NCBI GenBank assembly: GCA_017621475.1
Contig: JAGATA010000010.1
Coordinates: 1 to 64,000 of the forward strand
Source: Clostridia bacterium
Lineage (GTDB): Bacteria; Bacillota; Clostridia; Oscillospirales; CAG-272
Reading direction: 5' to 3'
Length of the DNA: 64,000 nucleotides
Of the stretch, positions 62,001-64,000 are shown in pieces. The first letter of the stretch is position 1; each line of letters opens with the position of its first letter. The notes beneath the pieces are model-generated. The model worked only from the letters and a program-made list of their open reading frames with translations. It was not told the DNA's origin and made no database searches. The translations under genes and the position numbers were made by a program.

Positions 62001-63823
62001 GATCTTTCACCTCCGAGTTTATTTGCGCCGCAGCCGCTGCACTGAAGCCTGCAGTTGGGCGTTGTTTTCTCTTCGTAAGCCTTGTGGCGCTCACGCAAGA
62101 GGAATGCTTTTGTAACGCCGATGTCGATGTTATCCCACGGCAATATTTCTTCTTCTCCGAATTCGCGGTTTGCATAGAACGCGGGGTCTATACCAAGGTC
62201 TGCGAAAACCTCCATCCATTTATCGTAATCGAAAAATTCTTCCCAACCGTCAAGACGTATGCCTCTCTTCGCCGCTTCAAGAAGTACGCGGCAAAGCTTT
62301 CTGTCGCCGCGCGCAAAAATTGCTTCGATACGGCTCACCTTGGCATCGTGATAGTTGTATTTTATTTTTCTGTTCATAACCTTACCCATAAGGTATTTCT
62401 GCTTACGCTGAAGCTCCTCAAGGTCACACTGCGCCTCCCACTGGAACGGTGTAAACGGCTTAGGGATAAAGCAAGCCGTGGAAAGAGTTACCTGCGGAGA
62501 TTTTTTGGGTCTGCCCGGCGTTGCGTAAAATTCGTCTATAACGCTTTCGGCAAGCTCGTTGATGCCCTCAAGGTCCTCGTCCGTTTCCGTGGGCAAGCCC
62601 TGCATAAAGTAGAGCTTGACCTGTGTCTTGCCGCCCTCGAAAGCTACGCGGCAAGCACGGAGAAGATCCGCTTTTTCCACGTTCTTGTTGATAACGTCGC
62701 GCAGTCTTTGCGTACCGGCCTCGGGCGCAAAGGTAATGCCGCCCGTGCGGATGGTGGATATCTTATCCATAAGCTCTTTTGTAAAGCTGTCCACGCGAAG
62801 TGAGGGCAGGTTGAGCGATATTTTGCGGTCATCCGTCCAGGAAAGAAGCTCGTCCGTAAGCTTCTCTATGCAGGAATAGTCGCTGATGGAGAGCGAGGAA
62901 AGCGAAATTTCGGAATAGCCCGTGGCATCAGCAAGTATCTTTGCCTGCTCGTTAAGTACCTCTGGCGTTTTTTCACGCACGGGGCGGTAAACCATACCTG
63001 CCTGGCAGAAACGACAGCCGCGGATACAGCCGCGGTAAACCTCAAGCACTATTCTGTCCTGCACCGTCTGGATAAAGGGCATAACGAGGTTTTTGGGGAA
63101 CGGAGCCTTATCCATATCCTTAACTATTCTCTTCTGCACCTTTGCGGGAACGTTGGGGAATTTGGGCGTGAAGCTCTTTATCGTGCCGTCCTCGTTATAT
63201 TCCACGTCGTAAAGAGAAGGAACGTACATACTCTGATGATGCGATACCTCGCGCAAGAACGCCGCACGGTCAAATCCCATCGCCTTGTGCTTTTTGTAAA
63301 TATCCATAAGCTCGGGAAGCTCGTCCTCGCCCTCGCCGATAAGGCAGATATCCGCGAAATCCGCAAAAGGCTCGCTGTTATAGGTGCAAGGACCGCCGCA
63401 AACAACGATCGGGGCATCGTTCGCTCTCTTTGCGCTTTCAAGCTCTATACCGCCAAGATCCAGCATATTGAGCATATTCGTATAGCAAAGCTCGTATTGG
63501 AGCGAAAAACCGACGAAATCGAACTCCGAAAGAGGTGTGCCGCTTTCAATGGAGCAAAGGGGCAGGTTGTGCTCGCGAAGCTTCTCTTCCATATCTGCCC
63601 ACGGAGCATAGCCGCGCTCGCACCAAACGTCCTCTCGCTCGTTGAGGATGTTGTAAAGTATGCGTATGCCAAGGTTGGACATACCTATCTCATATGTATC
63701 GGGGAAGCAGAACGCAAATCTTACGTCCACGCTCTCGGGGTCTTTTATGACCTCGCCCCATTCGCCGCCCGTATAACGGCCGGGTTTTTCAACTTGTTTA
63801 AGAATACTTTCGGGTATTTTCAA
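61982..63823 (-). CDS. TIGR03960 B12-binding radical SAM protein
   Basis: 613 aa. An N-terminal cobalamin-like domain (VDVRFAFCFPDTYEIGMSNLGIRILYNIL), then the CxxxCxxC cluster motif in YRGCIRGCRFCQAG and a radical SAM barrel. The C-terminus has many Cys (NCRLQCSGCG, RSCCPKA). Its reaction is unknown. A GAAAGGA site precedes the ATG. First of the pair with TIGR03936. Confidence 0.93.
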   Translation of the reverse strand: MKIPESILKQVEKPGRYTGGEWGEVIKDPESVDVRFAFCFPDTYEIGMSNLGIRILYNILNEREDVWCERGYAPWADMEEKLREHNLPLCSIESGTPLSEFDFVGFSLQYELCYTNMLNMLDLGGIELESAKRANDAPIVVCGGPCTYNSEPFADFADICLIGEGEDELPELMDIYKKHKAMGFDRAAFLREVSHHQSMYVPSLYDVEYNEDGTIKSFTPKFPNVPAKVQKRIVKDMDKAPFPKNLVMPFIQTVQDRIVLEVYRGCIRGCRFCQAGMVYRPVREKTPEVLNEQAKILADATGYSEISLSSLSISDYSCIEKLTDELLSWTDDRKISLNLPSLRVDSFTKELMDKISTIRTGGITFAPEAGTQRLRDVINKNVEKADLLRACRVAFEGGKTQVKLYFMQGLPTETDEDLEGINELAESVIDEFYATPGRPKKSPQVTLSTACFIPKPFTPFQWEAQCDLEELQRKQKYLMGKVMNRKIKYNYHDAKVSRIEAIFARGDRKLCRVLLEAAKRGIRLDGWEEFFDYDKWMEVFADLGIDPAFYANREFGEEEILPWDNIDIGVTKAFLLRERHKAYEEKTTPNCRLQCSGCGANKLGGERSCCPKA

Positions 63824-63854
63824 TTTATTTCATTCCTTTCAGAGAATTTTTCAC

Positions 63855-64000
63855 TTATTTCTTCACTCTGCAAACGGCGTGCATCTTGCAGTAGTCGCAA
63901 GCCGTTTGCTCGCACGGCGCGGCGTCCGCCTTGCCGGAACGTAGAGCGTCCGAGGCGCGGAGCACCGTTTCCACAACGGTGTTTTTAAGCTCCTCGAAAG
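63855..64000 (-). CDS. AddB-like nuclease C-terminus (partial)
   Basis: Only the last 48 residues are in the window, running off the right edge. FEELKNTVVETVLRASDALR is followed by CEQTACDYCKMHAVCRVKK and a stop. The C-x2-C-x5-C pattern with an upstream Cys fits the iron-sulfur cluster at the end of AddB-type PD-(D/E)XK nucleases of the RecBCD-like AddAB complex. Too short for certainty. Confidence 0.6.
   Translation of the reverse strand, partial: FEELKNTVVETVLRASDALRSGKADAAPCEQTACDYCKMHAVCRVKK

Overview
The window reads as chromosome from a low-to-middle GC, endospore-forming Clostridia (Firmicutes), probably an uncultured gut lineage. Support: gene order lon-ysxC-M50-scpA-scpB-DUF2953-ytfJ-dacF-rluB; GerA-type germinant receptor genes; ytfJ/gerW; ireB; RNase J; LexA with a GAAC-N4-GTTC-type box; an L19 leader; and many TTG/GTG starts with strong GGAGG ribosome sites. 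No rRNA or tRNA gene, CRISPR array or DNA transposase was seen. The species cannot be named from the sequence.

Left part (1-15.9 kb, nearly all on the minus strand). The edge cuts the 5' end of a group II intron lying just behind a terminator hairpin. Next come a small Cys/Glu-rich membrane protein, prfB, a GNAT-like gene, rluB, a penicillin-binding carboxypeptidase, ytfJ, DUF2953, scpB, scpA, an M50 protease, ysxC and lon. Upstream of lon, where relatives usually carry tig-clpP-clpX, are two exported trigger-factor-like proteins. A sugar isomerase-like gene, lexA and ireB follow.

Middle (16-34.4 kb). Hypothetical membrane and lipoprotein genes, an unusual subtilisin-like protease, DUF4364 and a YesL-like gene, a lone purC, two tandem beta-helix proteins without signal peptides, DegV, and an operon MFS transporter-GH2-AAA ATPase-nitroreductase-LMW phosphatase-Nudix hydrolase.

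Right part (34.5-64 kb). A prolyl-tRNA editing protein, PHP phosphatase with eutH, RNase J with a long structured leader, ispE, a CmpB-like membrane protein, TepA, a strongly expressed-looking operon pduL-NifU-like-GGGtGRT, an amino-sugar operon nagB-nagA-nucleotidyltransferase-kinase, gerAA-gerAB, rplS, a second PHP protein, a zinc-ribbon/DUF2085 pair divergent from a small XRE regulator, another XRE regulator, a three-gene set of unsecreted peptidoglycan-binding proteins, a methyltransferase, YerC, the TIGR03936/TIGR03960 radical SAM pair, and the end of an addB-like gene.

Three intergenic elements of about 0.43-0.47 kb with hairpin-like inverted ends, and three copies of a shorter palindromic repeat, account for most of the large gaps. 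The best leads for new biology are the exported trigger-factor pair beside lon, the PduL/NifU-like/GGGtGRT operon, the cytosolic peptidoglycan-binding cluster and the inverted-repeat elements.
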